From NCBI GenBank assembly GCA_023266115.1, contig JAHFRU010000010.1, positions 1 through 64,000 of the forward strand: a stretch of DNA of 64,000 bases, given 5' to 3'. This document shows, piece by piece, positions 7,777 through 19,407 of this stretch. The position numbers were made by a program, and so were the translations under genes. Source of the stretch: Gammaproteobacteria bacterium. GTDB taxonomy: Bacteria; Pseudomonadota; Gammaproteobacteria; VBWC01. Under the pieces are notes generated by a model that searched no databases, was not told where the DNA came from, and worked only from the letters and a program-made list of their open reading frames with translations. The first letter of the stretch is position 1. The number at the start of each line of letters is the position of its first letter.

Positions 7777-8217
7777 GTGACGATCGTGAATCGCAGTGCG
7801 CTGGTGCCGTATACGGCAGCCGAAATGTTTTCCCTGGTCAATGACGTGGAGTCGTACCCGCGCTTTCTGCCGTGGTGTTCGTCGGCCAGGATTCATCAAC
7901 AGACCGCTGACGAGATCCGCGCGTCACTCGGCATCGCGAAAGGCGGCTTTGAGCGGTCGTTCACCACCTGTAACCGCATGCAGGCCGACAAGATGATCGA
8001 AATGCGTCTGCTGGAAGGGCCGTTCCGGCATTTCGAGGGATTCTGGCGCTTCGAGAGGCTGGACGACAACGGGAGCAAGGTGTCGCTCGCGCTGGAATTC
8101 GAGTTCGCCAGCCGCATTGTCAGCATGACGGTCGGACCGATATTCAACCACGCTGCGAACACCCTGGTGGATGCATTCTGCAAGCGGGCGGAGGATGTAT
8201 TTGGAAAACGCAGGTAA
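7777..8217 (+). CDS. ratA: RatA / Coq10-START family protein
   Basis: 146-residue single-domain SRPBCC/START protein. Motifs typical of the family: SALVPYTAAEMFSLVNDVESY, FLPWCSSA, and FEGFWRFERLDD. E. coli RatA inhibits ribosome subunit association when overproduced, while Coq10 homologues bind ubiquinone; which role applies here is not visible. The GTG at 7777 was chosen, with GGAAGCGAG as ribosome-binding site, because it matches the family N-terminus. rnfH overlaps its 3' end by 23 bases, so the two are co-transcribed. This pair next to bamE and fur is a conserved housekeeping arrangement and is not evidence of a toxin-antitoxin cassette. Confidence 0.92.
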   Translation: MTIVNRSALVPYTAAEMFSLVNDVESYPRFLPWCSSARIHQQTADEIRASLGIAKGGFERSFTTCNRMQADKMIEMRLLEGPFRHFEGFWRFERLDDNGSKVSLALEFEFASRIVSMTVGPIFNHAANTLVDAFCKRAEDVFGKRR

Positions 8218-8494
8218 AATCCGTATCGAAATCGCTTACGCCCGTCTGGACACGCAGATCATTGTTCCGCTCGAGGTCAGTCCCGGTACCGCTGTGGAGG
8301 AAGCGATACGGCATTCGGGCGTGCTGGAATCGTTTCCCGAGATTGACCTGGCCGCCAACAAGGTGGGCGTCTTTGGCAAACTGGTCAAGCTGGACACCCC
8401 CCTGCGTGCAGGCGACCGGATCGAGATATACCGGGCGCTGATCGCCGATCCGAAGGAGGTACGCCGCAAACGTGCCGCGGAGGAAGATAAATAA
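8195..8494 (+). CDS. rnfH: RnfH family ubiquitin-like protein
   Basis: 99-residue small beta-grasp protein (RnfH/UPF0125, formerly RatB). Motifs: IEIAYARLDTQIIVPLEVS, GTAVEEAIRHSGVL, NKVGVFGKLVKLDTPLRAGD and the terminal GDRIEIYRALIADPKEVRRK. The function is unproven; a link to Rnf complexes or thiamine-like sulfur chemistry has been suggested for the fold. The ATG at 8195 lies inside ratA; a TTG six bases later is a possible alternative. It converges with bamE, leaving a 20-base gap. Confidence 0.93.
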   Translation: MYLENAGKIRIEIAYARLDTQIIVPLEVSPGTAVEEAIRHSGVLESFPEIDLAANKVGVFGKLVKLDTPLRAGDRIEIYRALIADPKEVRRKRAAEEDK

Positions 8495-8514
8495 TCGGCA
8501 TGCTGATGCTGGCG

Positions 8515-8844
8515 TCAGCGGCCGGTCGCGCCGTCGGGCAGGCCGTGCCGCTCGATGTTAACAAGCGTGTCGTCGGAAAATGTCAGCGTGATGCGCTGCA
8601 CGGTTTCCATCTCGCCGTTTTTTACCTCACTGAAAATATAATCCCAGCGGTTGTGATGAAACGGGTCCTGCAGCGTCGGGGTGCCCAGCAAGAATCGGAC
8701 CTGTTTCTGCGTCATGCCGGTTTTCAGTTGTTCGATGATTTCGGGCTCGAGGACATTACCCTGCTGGACATCAATCTTGTGAACGGAACAGGCGCTTAAC
8801 AGAAGACTTGCGCTCGCTAGCAAATAAATGAGAAGCTTTTGCAT
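8515..8844 (-). CDS. bamE: Outer membrane assembly lipoprotein BamE
   Basis: 109-residue lipoprotein of the BAM complex that folds beta-barrel proteins into the outer membrane. The signal peptide ends in the lipobox LLLSAC (Cys19), followed by the SmpA/OmlA fold: NVLEPEIIEQLKTGMTQKQV, then VRFLLGTPTLQDPFH, NRWDYIFS and ITLTFSDDTLVNIE. The length is standard. The open frame continues upstream, but the ATG at 8844 begins a proper signal peptide. It is transcribed divergently from fur, sharing a 124-base promoter region, as in many gammaproteobacteria. Confidence 0.96.
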   Translation of the reverse strand: MQKLLIYLLASASLLLSACSVHKIDVQQGNVLEPEIIEQLKTGMTQKQVRFLLGTPTLQDPFHHNRWDYIFSEVKNGEMETVQRITLTFSDDTLVNIERHGLPDGATGR

Positions 8845-8860
8845 GTGTCCTCTAGTTCCA

Positions 8861-8892
8861 TTGACGCGTTGAAAAATGGTGACGTAATCATA
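8861..8892. promoter_or_regulatory. Divergent promoter pair for fur and bamE (candidate)
   Basis: Plus strand: TTGACG (8861-8866), 18 bases, TAATCA (8885-8890), pointing to fur. Minus strand: TATGAT (8892-8887), with a TTCCAA-like -35 about 18 bases upstream, pointing to bamE. The two -10 boxes overlap. No clear 19-bp Fur operator was recognised. Confidence 0.4.
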
Positions 8893-8968
8893 CCGTAGCC
8901 GTCTGTTTTTTTGGAACGTTTTTGGGGGTTCCTCCGTCACTGTACGACAAATTCTGGAGAGGGGAGCT

Positions 8969-9397
8969 ATGGGCGTGGACAACATCAATGAATTGCGCAG
9001 CGTTGGTCTCAAGGCGACCGGCCCGCGGCTGAAGATTCTCGAGATCATGGCGAGCAACCGTGGTCGTCACATGAAGCCGGAAGACGTGTACAAGGCACTG
9101 CTCGACACCAACGAGGATATTGGACTGGCAACGGTCTACCGGGTGCTGACGCAGTTCGAAGCGGCCAATCTGGTCAAGCGCCATCACTTCGACGGTAACC
9201 AGTCGGTCTTCGAACTGGAAGAAGGCGGGCATCACGACCACATCCTGTGCGTACGCTGCGGCCGTGTCGACGAATTTACCGATGAAATCATCGAGAAGGC
9301 ACAGCGCGATATCGCGACCCGGGCCGGGTACGCGATGACCGATCACTCGTTAAACATCTACGGCGTTTGCCCCGCGTGCCAGAAAAGTGAGTCATAG
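8969..9397 (+). CDS. fur: Ferric uptake regulator Fur
   Basis: 142-residue Fe2+-responsive dimeric repressor. It has an N-terminal winged helix (GLKATGPRLKILEIM, then TVYRVLTQFEAANLVKRH). The metal site includes HHDH at 88-91, and the structural zinc pairs are CVRC at 94-97 and CPAC at 134-137. The length is slightly short of E. coli Fur but complete. The ribosome-binding site GGAGAGGGGAGCT is strong. Its position opposite bamE and before convergent recN is conserved in this lineage. Confidence 0.97.
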   Translation: MGVDNINELRSVGLKATGPRLKILEIMASNRGRHMKPEDVYKALLDTNEDIGLATVYRVLTQFEAANLVKRHHFDGNQSVFELEEGGHHDHILCVRCGRVDEFTDEIIEKAQRDIATRAGYAMTDHSLNIYGVCPACQKSES

Positions 9398-9420
9398 TGC
9401 TGGTTGACCGGTGATGCGCA

Positions 9421-9451
9421 GCCGATCGAAATGATCGGCGCCCCGGGCGCA
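9421..9451. terminator. Possible bidirectional hairpin between fur and recN
   Basis: GCCGATC (9421-9427), GAAAT, GATCGGC (9433-9439) forms a perfect 7-bp hairpin in the convergent fur/recN gap, followed by a GC-rich palindrome GCGCCCCGGGCGC. Neither strand has a good T run, so it may only weakly stop transcription. Confidence 0.35.
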
Positions 9452-9464
9452 CGACTGGGGATAC

Positions 9465-11138
9465 TCAGTGTTCTTGCGCGCGTGCCATCATCTCGCGCGC
9501 ATGCGCGCGAGTGCGTTCGGTAATCGTCACACCGCCAAGCATGCGGGCCAGTTCGTCACAACGTTCCTCGTCACTTAGTGCCTGTATCCGTGTCTGCGTG
9601 GTCGCATCGCCGGTCAGCTTGCTGACGCGCAGCTGATTATGGCCGAGCGCCGCCACCTGCGGTTGATGGGTGACGCATAACACCTGGCGCGTGCGCCCGA
9701 TGGCGCGCAGTTTCTCGCCGACCATTTCTGCAATGCTACCGCCGATGCCGACATCGACCTCGTCGAATATCAGGGTCGGGATGCCGCCCTGCTGTATGGT
9801 CGCGACCTGGATCGCGAGACTGATGCGCGACAGCTCACCGCCGGATACCACCTTGTTCAACGGCATCGGCGGCTGGCCGGGGTTGGCGCTGACATGGAAT
9901 TCGAGACGGTCGAGTCCGGCCGTGGACGCCTGTTCGGCCTCGACGGTTTCCAGAACGACGGTGAACTGGCCACCCGGCATGCCGAGCTGGCGTATGTCGG
10001 CGGTTACCCGCTTGGCCAGTTTTGTAGCGGCCTTGCGGCGCCCGCCGGACAGGCGGGTCGCGGCGTCGAGAAATGCCGCTCGCCCGGCCGCCGTTTCCCT
10101 GACCAGTTGGTCGAGCCGGATATCGGCGTTTTCAAGGCCGGCTAATTCCGCGGTGAGTGTTGCGTGCAACGCGCCGAGTTTGTCCGGCTCGACGCGATGC
10201 TTGCGCGCCAGCGTGAACATTGTGGCGATGCGTTGCTCCACGTCGGCCAGTCGCTGCGGGTCCGAGTCCAGCCGGTCTACGTAGCCGCGCAACTCGGCGA
10301 CGCCTTCCTGTAGCTGGATGGCCGCGCTGTCCAGCAGCTCCGCGGCGGGACCGAGAGTGTTATCGATCTCGAGCAGCTGGCCGATCTCGCGGCTATTGCC
10401 GGCGAGGACGTTGCCGACCGAAGTTTCATCATCGTACAGCTGGTTGATCGCGCGGGCGCAGCTGTCACGCAACCGGTTTGAATTGGCGAGGCGACGGTGT
10501 TCTTCTTCCATTGCCTGCCATTCGTCGGGTTGCGGCGCGAGCACCTCGAGTTCCTGTGCCTGGTAGCGGAGCAGATCGAGGCGGGCGTCGCGGTCGCCGG
10601 CCGCACGGCGCAGCGTTTCAAGCTCGTCATTGCAGTGTTGCCACGCGTAAAACAGCGACTCCACCTCGCCAGCAAGCGCTGCGTGGCCGGCAAATTCGTC
10701 CAGCAGCCGGCGCTGCATGTCGCGGCGCAGCAGTGACTGGTGCTCGTGCTGGCCATGGATGTCGATCAGTTGCTCGCCGAGTTCGCGCAGCAGCTGCATC
10801 GGTGCGGGCGTGCCGTTGATGTAACCCTTGGAGCGGCCGTCGCCGGTGATGGTCCGCCGCAGCTGGCATTCGTCATCCGCCGCAAAATCGTGTTCGGCGA
10901 GCCATTGCCTGACAGGTTCGAGGCAGCTCGGATCGAAGCTGACCTGAATCTCGGCGCGCTCGGCACCGTGGCGGATAATGCCCGGTCCGGCGCGGTCGCC
11001 GAGTGCCAGGCCGACCGCGTCCATCAGGATCGATTTGCCGGCGCCGGTCTCGCCGGTGAGCACGGTCATGCCCGGATCGACATCCAGATCGAGCTCTTCG
11101 ATGATCGCGAAATTCCTGACGTAGATATGTGTCAGCAT
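9465..11138 (-). CDS. recN: DNA repair protein RecN
   Basis: 557-residue SMC-like ATPase acting in double-strand break repair. Walker A GETGAGKS at residues 29-36; the Q-loop region follows with LIDIHGQHEHQSLLR. Long helical coiled-coil arms fill the middle (LDLLRYQAQELEVLAP...). The C-terminal head has the signature KVVSGGELSRISLAIQV, Walker B PTLIFDEVDVGIGG and the D-loop/H-loop CVTHQPQVAALGHNQL. The length is typical. Forty-seven bases upstream lies nadK on the same strand, so the two probably form an operon. No CTGT-N8-ACAG LexA box was found near either gene. Confidence 0.97.
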   Translation of the reverse strand: MLTHIYVRNFAIIEELDLDVDPGMTVLTGETGAGKSILMDAVGLALGDRAGPGIIRHGAERAEIQVSFDPSCLEPVRQWLAEHDFAADDECQLRRTITGDGRSKGYINGTPAPMQLLRELGEQLIDIHGQHEHQSLLRRDMQRRLLDEFAGHAALAGEVESLFYAWQHCNDELETLRRAAGDRDARLDLLRYQAQELEVLAPQPDEWQAMEEEHRRLANSNRLRDSCARAINQLYDDETSVGNVLAGNSREIGQLLEIDNTLGPAAELLDSAAIQLQEGVAELRGYVDRLDSDPQRLADVEQRIATMFTLARKHRVEPDKLGALHATLTAELAGLENADIRLDQLVRETAAGRAAFLDAATRLSGGRRKAATKLAKRVTADIRQLGMPGGQFTVVLETVEAEQASTAGLDRLEFHVSANPGQPPMPLNKVVSGGELSRISLAIQVATIQQGGIPTLIFDEVDVGIGGSIAEMVGEKLRAIGRTRQVLCVTHQPQVAALGHNQLRVSKLTGDATTQTRIQALSDEERCDELARMLGGVTITERTRAHAREMMARAQEH

Positions 11139-11185
11139 GGCGTATCCGGATGGCGGCGCGGGCTAGCGGTGGGACCGAAGCAGGG

Positions 11186-12064
11186 TCACGGGTTTTCGCT
11201 CCAGTGTAACTTGGCGCGCAGTATTTCGTAATGGTCGTGATACACCGGATGAACCAGGCGCACAGTGCGTTCTTTTTTGCGTATCACGACACGGTCGCCG
11301 GGTTCGAGACCGAAGCTGATCTGGCCATCGCAGGTCGCCTGAATTTTTTCCCGGTTGCTCTCGCTGCAGACGATCTCGATCTTGCTGCTGCCGGCGACGA
11401 CGATCGGCCGATGGCTGAGCGTGTGCGGCGATATCGGTACCAGCAATATCGCGTCCAGCGTCGGGTGCAGTATCGGTCCGCCGCCGGACAACGCGTAGGC
11501 GGTCGAGCCGGTCGGTGTCGCGACAATCAGGCCATCGGAACGCTCGTTGCTGACAAAGTTGTCGTCGATATAGGTTTCCAGCTCGATCATGCGGGCGACA
11601 TTCCATTTGTGCACGACGACATCGTTAAATGCATCGCTGTCGCCAACGGCGCCGCCGCTGCGCTGGATTACCGCGTGCAGCAGAAAGCGCTCCTCCTCGA
11701 TATAGTGGCCGCCGAGGATCTCGCCGATGTTCTGGATCATGACGTCCGGGGTGATGTCGGCGAGAAACCCGAGGCGTCCGAGATGAATGCCGACGACCGG
11801 TACGCCGAAATCCGCCAGCGTGCGTGCCACGTTCAGCAGCGTACCATCGCCGCCGACGACGATGGCGAGATCGCAGCGCCGGCCGATCAGCTGGCGGTCG
11901 CCGGCTTCCAGACCGTGGCCGGGCAGGATACGCGCCGTGTTTTCGTCGAGTATGATGTCCACCTGCTGTTGCTTGAGAAATGCGGCGAGTGTCTGAAGCG
12001 TCGGGCCGATGCGCGGGTCGTCTTGTTTGCCGATCAGGGCGATCGTCTTGAAAGCGGGCTTCAC
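11186..12064 (-). CDS. nadK: NAD kinase
   Basis: 292-residue cytosolic enzyme phosphorylating NAD to NADP with ATP. GGDGTLL at 71-77 is the family's diacylglycerol-kinase-like motif; VVGIHLGRLGFLAD, FVSNERSDGLIVATPTGSTA and YALSGGGPILHP follow, with the substrate-binding Asn-Glu and TPTGSTAY residues intact. The length is normal. It is divergent from hrcA across a 190-base region and upstream of recN, as in E. coli and relatives. Confidence 0.97.
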   Translation of the reverse strand: MKPAFKTIALIGKQDDPRIGPTLQTLAAFLKQQQVDIILDENTARILPGHGLEAGDRQLIGRRCDLAIVVGGDGTLLNVARTLADFGVPVVGIHLGRLGFLADITPDVMIQNIGEILGGHYIEEERFLLHAVIQRSGGAVGDSDAFNDVVVHKWNVARMIELETYIDDNFVSNERSDGLIVATPTGSTAYALSGGGPILHPTLDAILLVPISPHTLSHRPIVVAGSSKIEIVCSESNREKIQATCDGQISFGLEPGDRVVIRKKERTVRLVHPVYHDHYEILRAKLHWSENP

Positions 12065-12096
12065 CGGGTCACTCCATCAATAAATTTGGAAAAACT

Positions 12097-12114
12097 TAAC
12101 ACGTCAGCGTGTTA
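12097..12114. promoter_or_regulatory. Inverted repeat in the nadK-hrcA control region
   Basis: TAACACG - TCAG - CGTGTTA: perfect 7-bp arms with a 4-base loop, 33 bases upstream of nadK and upstream of the hrcA -35 box. It could be an operator for nadK, or a hairpin in a transcript. No known regulator's consensus was recognised. Confidence 0.45.
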
Positions 12115-12133
12115 GCGCCAATATGCTGGTTTC

Positions 12134-12162
12134 TTGACAGCGAAAGTAGCCAGTTGGTAACG
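12134..12162 (+). promoter_or_regulatory. hrcA promoter (candidate)
   Basis: A consensus TTGACA at 12134-12139 is followed about 17 bases later by a weak -10 (around GGTAAC). The predicted start would fall within or just before the CIRCE operator, so HrcA binding would block it. Confidence 0.5.
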
Positions 12163-12168
12163 TGCAGT

Positions 12169-12195
12169 CTAGCACTCGGATATCTCGAGTGCTAA
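12169..12195 (+). promoter_or_regulatory. CIRCE operator for HrcA
   Basis: CTAGCACTC - 9 bases - GAGTGCTAA, the known CIRCE inverted repeat with one mismatch in the first base of the left arm. It lies 60 bases upstream of the hrcA start and should place hrcA, and by read-through grpE-dnaK-dnaJ, under heat-labile HrcA repression. Confidence 0.95.
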
Positions 12196-12254
12196 TTCCG
12201 TCAACGGCCGGAACGAGTGTTGCGATGCAGGTACGCAGTCCGGCGGAAATACAA

Positions 12255-13292
12255 ATGACCACCGAGATCAACGAGCGGGAACAGACCTTGCTGAAAATGC
12301 TGATCGAGTCCTATGTCCGGGACGGACAGCCGGTCGGTTCGCAAAAGCTTGCCCGCGATTCGCGGCTCAACCTCAGCCCGGCCACGGTGCGCAACATCAT
12401 GGGCGATCTCGAGGCGCTGGGGCTGGTGTCGTCGCCACATACCTCGGCGGGTCGGATACCGACCGACAAGGGATATCGTCTGTTTGTCGATTCGCTGCTG
12501 ACGGTCCAGTCGCTTGATAACGATGAGGTGCAGAGGCTCAAGCAGGAAATCGACACCGACGAATCGGTCGAGGTACTGATCGAGCGGGTATCCTCGCTGC
12601 TGTCGGGTGTGACTCACATGGCCGGTGTGGTTGTGGCGCCGCGTCGCGAGCATCAGGTACTGCGTCATATCGAGTTGCTGCCGCTGTCGGATCAGCGGAT
12701 TCTGGTCATCCTGGTGATGGATAAACAGGAGGTGCAGAACAGGATCATCCGCACCGCCCACGCCTACACGCCGTCCGAACTGCAGCAGGTGGCCAATTAT
12801 CTCAATGCCTCGCTGGGCGGTGCGGATCTGCAGACGGTGAGAAAGCGGCTGCTGGCGGATATGCGCGAAACGCGCAGCAAGTTGGACCGGCTGATGCAGC
12901 GCGCACTCGATATGGCGGAAAGTGTGTTTGCGGAAACGGCCGCGCAGGACGATTGCGTGATCGCCGGTCAAACCAATCTGATGGAGTTTTCCGAGCTGTC
13001 GGACATCGACAGGCTGCGCAGCCTGTTCGATGCCTTTAACAGCAAGCAGCAGATACTGCACGTGCTCGATCAGTGTCTCGGCTCGCCGGGTGTGCAAATC
13101 TTCATCGGGCAGGAATCCGGCTATGAACCGCTCAACAATTGCAGCCTGGTGACTGCGTCGTATGGGGTGAACAACCGCGCGATAGGGGTGCTCGGCGTGA
13201 TCGGTCCGACCCGCATGGCCTATGACCGGGTGATTTCGATCGTTGATGCGACAGCGCGTTTGTTCAGCGCGGTCTTGAATCAGCGGCATTAA
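12255..13292 (+). CDS. hrcA: Heat-inducible transcription repressor HrcA
   Basis: 345-residue repressor of chaperone genes. It has an N-terminal winged helix (EREQTLLKMLIESYVRDGQP, then LNLSPATVRNIMGDLE and the conserved SSPHTSAGRIPTDKGYRLFV). A central dimerisation region and a GAF-like C-terminal domain follow (IGQESGYEPLNNCSLVTASY, VIGPTRMAYDRVI). The frame is open from 12162, but 12255 is the start that matches the family and lies downstream of CIRCE. Grouping with grpE, dnaK and dnaJ is typical. Gammaproteobacteria that use sigma-32 alone (such as E. coli) lack it. Confidence 0.96.
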   Translation: MTTEINEREQTLLKMLIESYVRDGQPVGSQKLARDSRLNLSPATVRNIMGDLEALGLVSSPHTSAGRIPTDKGYRLFVDSLLTVQSLDNDEVQRLKQEIDTDESVEVLIERVSSLLSGVTHMAGVVVAPRREHQVLRHIELLPLSDQRILVILVMDKQEVQNRIIRTAHAYTPSELQQVANYLNASLGGADLQTVRKRLLADMRETRSKLDRLMQRALDMAESVFAETAAQDDCVIAGQTNLMEFSELSDIDRLRSLFDAFNSKQQILHVLDQCLGSPGVQIFIGQESGYEPLNNCSLVTASYGVNNRAIGVLGVIGPTRMAYDRVISIVDATARLFSAVLNQRH

Positions 13293-13390
13293 CCCCCATA
13301 ACTGGCTTATTGTGTTTGCGCAGACGGCGCGGGTCGAAGCCGCCTGGGGTTTGTTTTGACTGCGATTTCAATACATTATGGAGAAGATGC

Positions 13391-14026
13391 ATGACGAATC
13401 AGGAGAGCGCCGCACCGGAGGCTGCGGAACAGGCGGCGGACATTACGGGACAAGGCCCGGGAGAGGCGGCAGAAGTCGCGGCGCAAGGTTCGGCATCGGG
13501 GACGGTCGCGGAGTTGCAGCAGGCCTTGGTGGCCGCGGAGCAGAAGGTGGCCGAGCACTATGAGCAGATATTGCGCGGACGCGCCGAGCTCGAGAACCTG
13601 CGGCGGCGTACCGAGCGCGAACTGGCCAACGCCCACAAATACGCCATCGAGAAATTCGCAATGGAACTGCTGCCAGTGCGTGACAGCCTGAAGCTGGGGC
13701 TGGCCGCCGTCGGGGAGTCGAGCGCCGATGTGGCCAGGTTGAAAGAGGGCATGGACCTGACCTTGAAGATTTTAACCGCTGCGATGGCAAAATTCGGTAT
13801 CGCCGAGTTGAACCCGGCGGGTGACAAATTTAATCCGGCGCTGCATCAGGCGGTGGCAGTGCTGCCGGGTGACGGCGATCCAAACACCGTACTGACGGTG
13901 CATCAGCACGGCTATCTGTTGCACGACCGCTTGATCCGGCCGGCAATGGTGGTGGTGTCCGGCGCCAGACAGGCAGGCGACTCTGCGGTGCCTGGAAACG
14001 TTGGGGACGCCGGCCAAAACACTTGA
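13391..14026 (+). CDS. grpE: Nucleotide exchange factor GrpE
   Basis: 211-residue co-chaperone that releases ADP from DnaK. It has an Ala/Glu-rich disordered N-terminus, then a long dimeric helix (YEQILRGRAELENLRRR, TERELANAHKYAIEKFA). The beta domain is recognised by FGIAELNPAGDKFNPALHQA and the end by GYLLHDRLIRPAMVVVS. The ATG at 13391 fits; a longer frame upstream is Cys/Arg-rich and not family-like. It is the second gene of the hrcA-grpE-dnaK-dnaJ cluster. Confidence 0.96.
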   Translation: MTNQESAAPEAAEQAADITGQGPGEAAEVAAQGSASGTVAELQQALVAAEQKVAEHYEQILRGRAELENLRRRTERELANAHKYAIEKFAMELLPVRDSLKLGLAAVGESSADVARLKEGMDLTLKILTAAMAKFGIAELNPAGDKFNPALHQAVAVLPGDGDPNTVLTVHQHGYLLHDRLIRPAMVVVSGARQAGDSAVPGNVGDAGQNT

Positions 14027-14106
14027 ATCCGCGGCAATTACCCCAATATTGAGTCACAGTACCAACGATTGGCAGCGTAGCAGTCCAACCACGGAGAGTT
14101 TCAGTC

Positions 14107-16029
<1,923 letters not shown>

Positions 16030-16108
16030 ATCGGGCGGTCCGCGCTGGCGAGCGGCAATATGCTGTCGCCCGCGCGGATCTGACCATTGGCGATAACGGC
16101 TGACGGAC

Positions 16109-18077
<1,969 letters not shown>

Positions 18078-18078
<1 letters not shown>

Positions 18079-18161
18079 TGCCAGCGCCTGGCCGGTCATT
18101 CGCCGTAGACACCCGGCGGCACGATCAAGTAGAATTCCGCCCCGTTCAGCGACAGCGTTGA
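18078..18161 (+). CDS. Candidate Arg-rich leader peptide of carA
   Basis: A 27-codon ATG frame overlapping the dapB stop (TGATG), so it could be translated by ribosomes leaving dapB. The product contains six Arg, including an adjacent pair (codons 13-14), and ends at TGA 18159-18161. Twenty-eight bases later comes an 11-bp hairpin with a short T run before carA. Arg is an end product of the pathway fed by CarAB. It has no family match and may be a chance frame. Confidence 0.35.
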
Positions 18162-18189
18162 ACGCCTGGTTTTAGTGAATTTATCATCG

Positions 18190-18221
18190 ACGGGAGGAAG
18201 CAAACTACTTCCTCCCGTTTT
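18190..18221 (+). terminator. Terminator/attenuator hairpin between dapB and carA
   Basis: ACGGGAGGAAG (18190-18200) pairs perfectly with CTTCCTCCCGT (18208-18218) around a 7-base loop, with a run of four T at 18218-18221. It lies 23 bases before carA. It can end the dapB transcript and, given the short leader ORF before it, could act as a carAB attenuator. Confidence 0.8.
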
Positions 18222-18243
18222 ACTGTCCACGATCTGATCTGGA

Positions 18244-19401
18244 GTGCCAGTGTCCCACCGCCCCGCCCTGCTTGCGCTCGCCGACGGAACCCTGTTTCGG
18301 GGTGAATCCATCGGTTACGAAGGGCAGGCCACCGGCGAGGTGGTATTCAATACCGCGATGACTGGCTACCAGGAGATCCTCACCGACCCGTCGTACTGTC
18401 AGCAGATCGTTACGCTGACCTATCCGCACATCGGCAATACCGGCGTTAACGCCGATGACGAAGAATCGCCGCGGATTTTTGCCAGTGGCCTGGTGATTCG
18501 TGATTTACCTGCCGTGGTCAGCAACTGGCGGGCCGAGGAATCGCTGGCCGATTATTTACGCCGGCACCGGACCGTCGGCATCGCCTGGATCGACACGCGC
18601 AAGCTCACGCGCATATTGCGCGAAAAGGGCGCGCAGAACGGCTGCATCGTCGCTGGCAGCAAGATCGACGAGGCCGCTGCGCTCGATGCGGCGCGGGCGT
18701 TTCCCGGCCTGAAGGGGTTGGATCTTGCCAGAGTAGTGACCGCCGCGGAGGCGTACGAGTGGCGCAGTGGCCTCTGGTCGTTGCCGGACGGGCACGGTCA
18801 GGCGTCGAGCCCGGAAAGCCTGCCGTTTCATGTCGTCGCGTACGACTACGGGGTCAAACGCAACATCCTGCGCATGCTGGTCAGCCGCGGCTGTCGCCTG
18901 ACCGTGGTGCCGGCGCAGACACCGGCGGGTGACGTGTTCGCGATGAAGCCTGACGGTGTGTTCCTCTCCAACGGTCCCGGTGATCCGGCGCCGTGCGATT
19001 ACGCGATCGCCGCAATAGGCGCGATAGTCGATGCCGGTGTCCCGGTGTTCGGCATCTGTCTCGGGCATCAGTTGCTGGGCCTTGCCAGCGGTGCGCGCAC
19101 CGTCAAGATGAAATTCGGCCACCACGGCGCGAACCATCCGGTGCAGGAACTGGAAACGGGGCGGGTCATGATCACCAGCCAGAACCATGGATTTGCCGTC
19201 GACGAAGCCACGTTGCCGGCGACATTGCGCGCCACGCACCGCTCGCTGTTCGACGGGTCGTTGCAAGGCTTGCGGCGCACCGACAGACCGGCATTCAGTT
19301 TTCAGGGCCATCCCGAGGCCAGTCCCGGGCCGCATGATGCGGCGCCGTTATTCGATCATTTCATCAAACTGGTGAAACAGTACCGGCGTCGGGCGGGTTG
19401 A
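18244..19401 (+). CDS. carA: Carbamoyl-phosphate synthase small subunit
   Basis: 385-residue glutaminase subunit making ammonia for carbamoyl phosphate (arginine and pyrimidine synthesis). The N-terminal domain has [20 protein letters not shown] and the [13 protein letters not shown] segment. The class I glutamine amidotransferase domain has the nucleophile in [13 protein letters not shown] and the His/Glu pair in [16 protein letters not shown] at 18244 or 18250 may start it. carB follows after 6 bases. Confidence 0.97.
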   Translation: MPVSHRPALLALADGTLFRGESIGYEGQATGEVVFNTAMTGYQEILTDPSYCQQIVTLTYPHIGNTGVNADDEESPRIFASGLVIRDLPAVVSNWRAEESLADYLRRHRTVGIAWIDTRKLTRILREKGAQNGCIVAGSKIDEAAALDAARAFPGLKGLDLARVVTAAEAYEWRSGLWSLPDGHGQASSPESLPFHVVAYDYGVKRNILRMLVSRGCRLTVVPAQTPAGDVFAMKPDGVFLSNGPGDPAPCDYAIAAIGAIVDAGVPVFGICLGHQLLGLASGARTVKMKFGHHGANHPVQELETGRVMITSQNHGFAVDEATLPATLRATHRSLFDGSLQGLRRTDRPAFSFQGHPEASPGPHDAAPLFDHFIKLVKQYRRRAG

Positions 19402-19407
19402 GCGAAC

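Noticed and set aside
7777-8494. ratA-rnfH as a toxin-antitoxin pair
   Set aside because: The names are historical. Both are conserved single-copy housekeeping genes next to bamE/fur, and nothing here suggests a selfish module.
12127-12140. LexA-like box before hrcA/nadK
   Set aside because: CTG and CAG are present but the spacing and flanking T/A do not match CTGT-N8-ACAG.
12201-13289. 362-codon open frame opposite hrcA
   Set aside because: Antisense shadow covering CIRCE-controlled hrcA; no motif and no ribosome-binding site.
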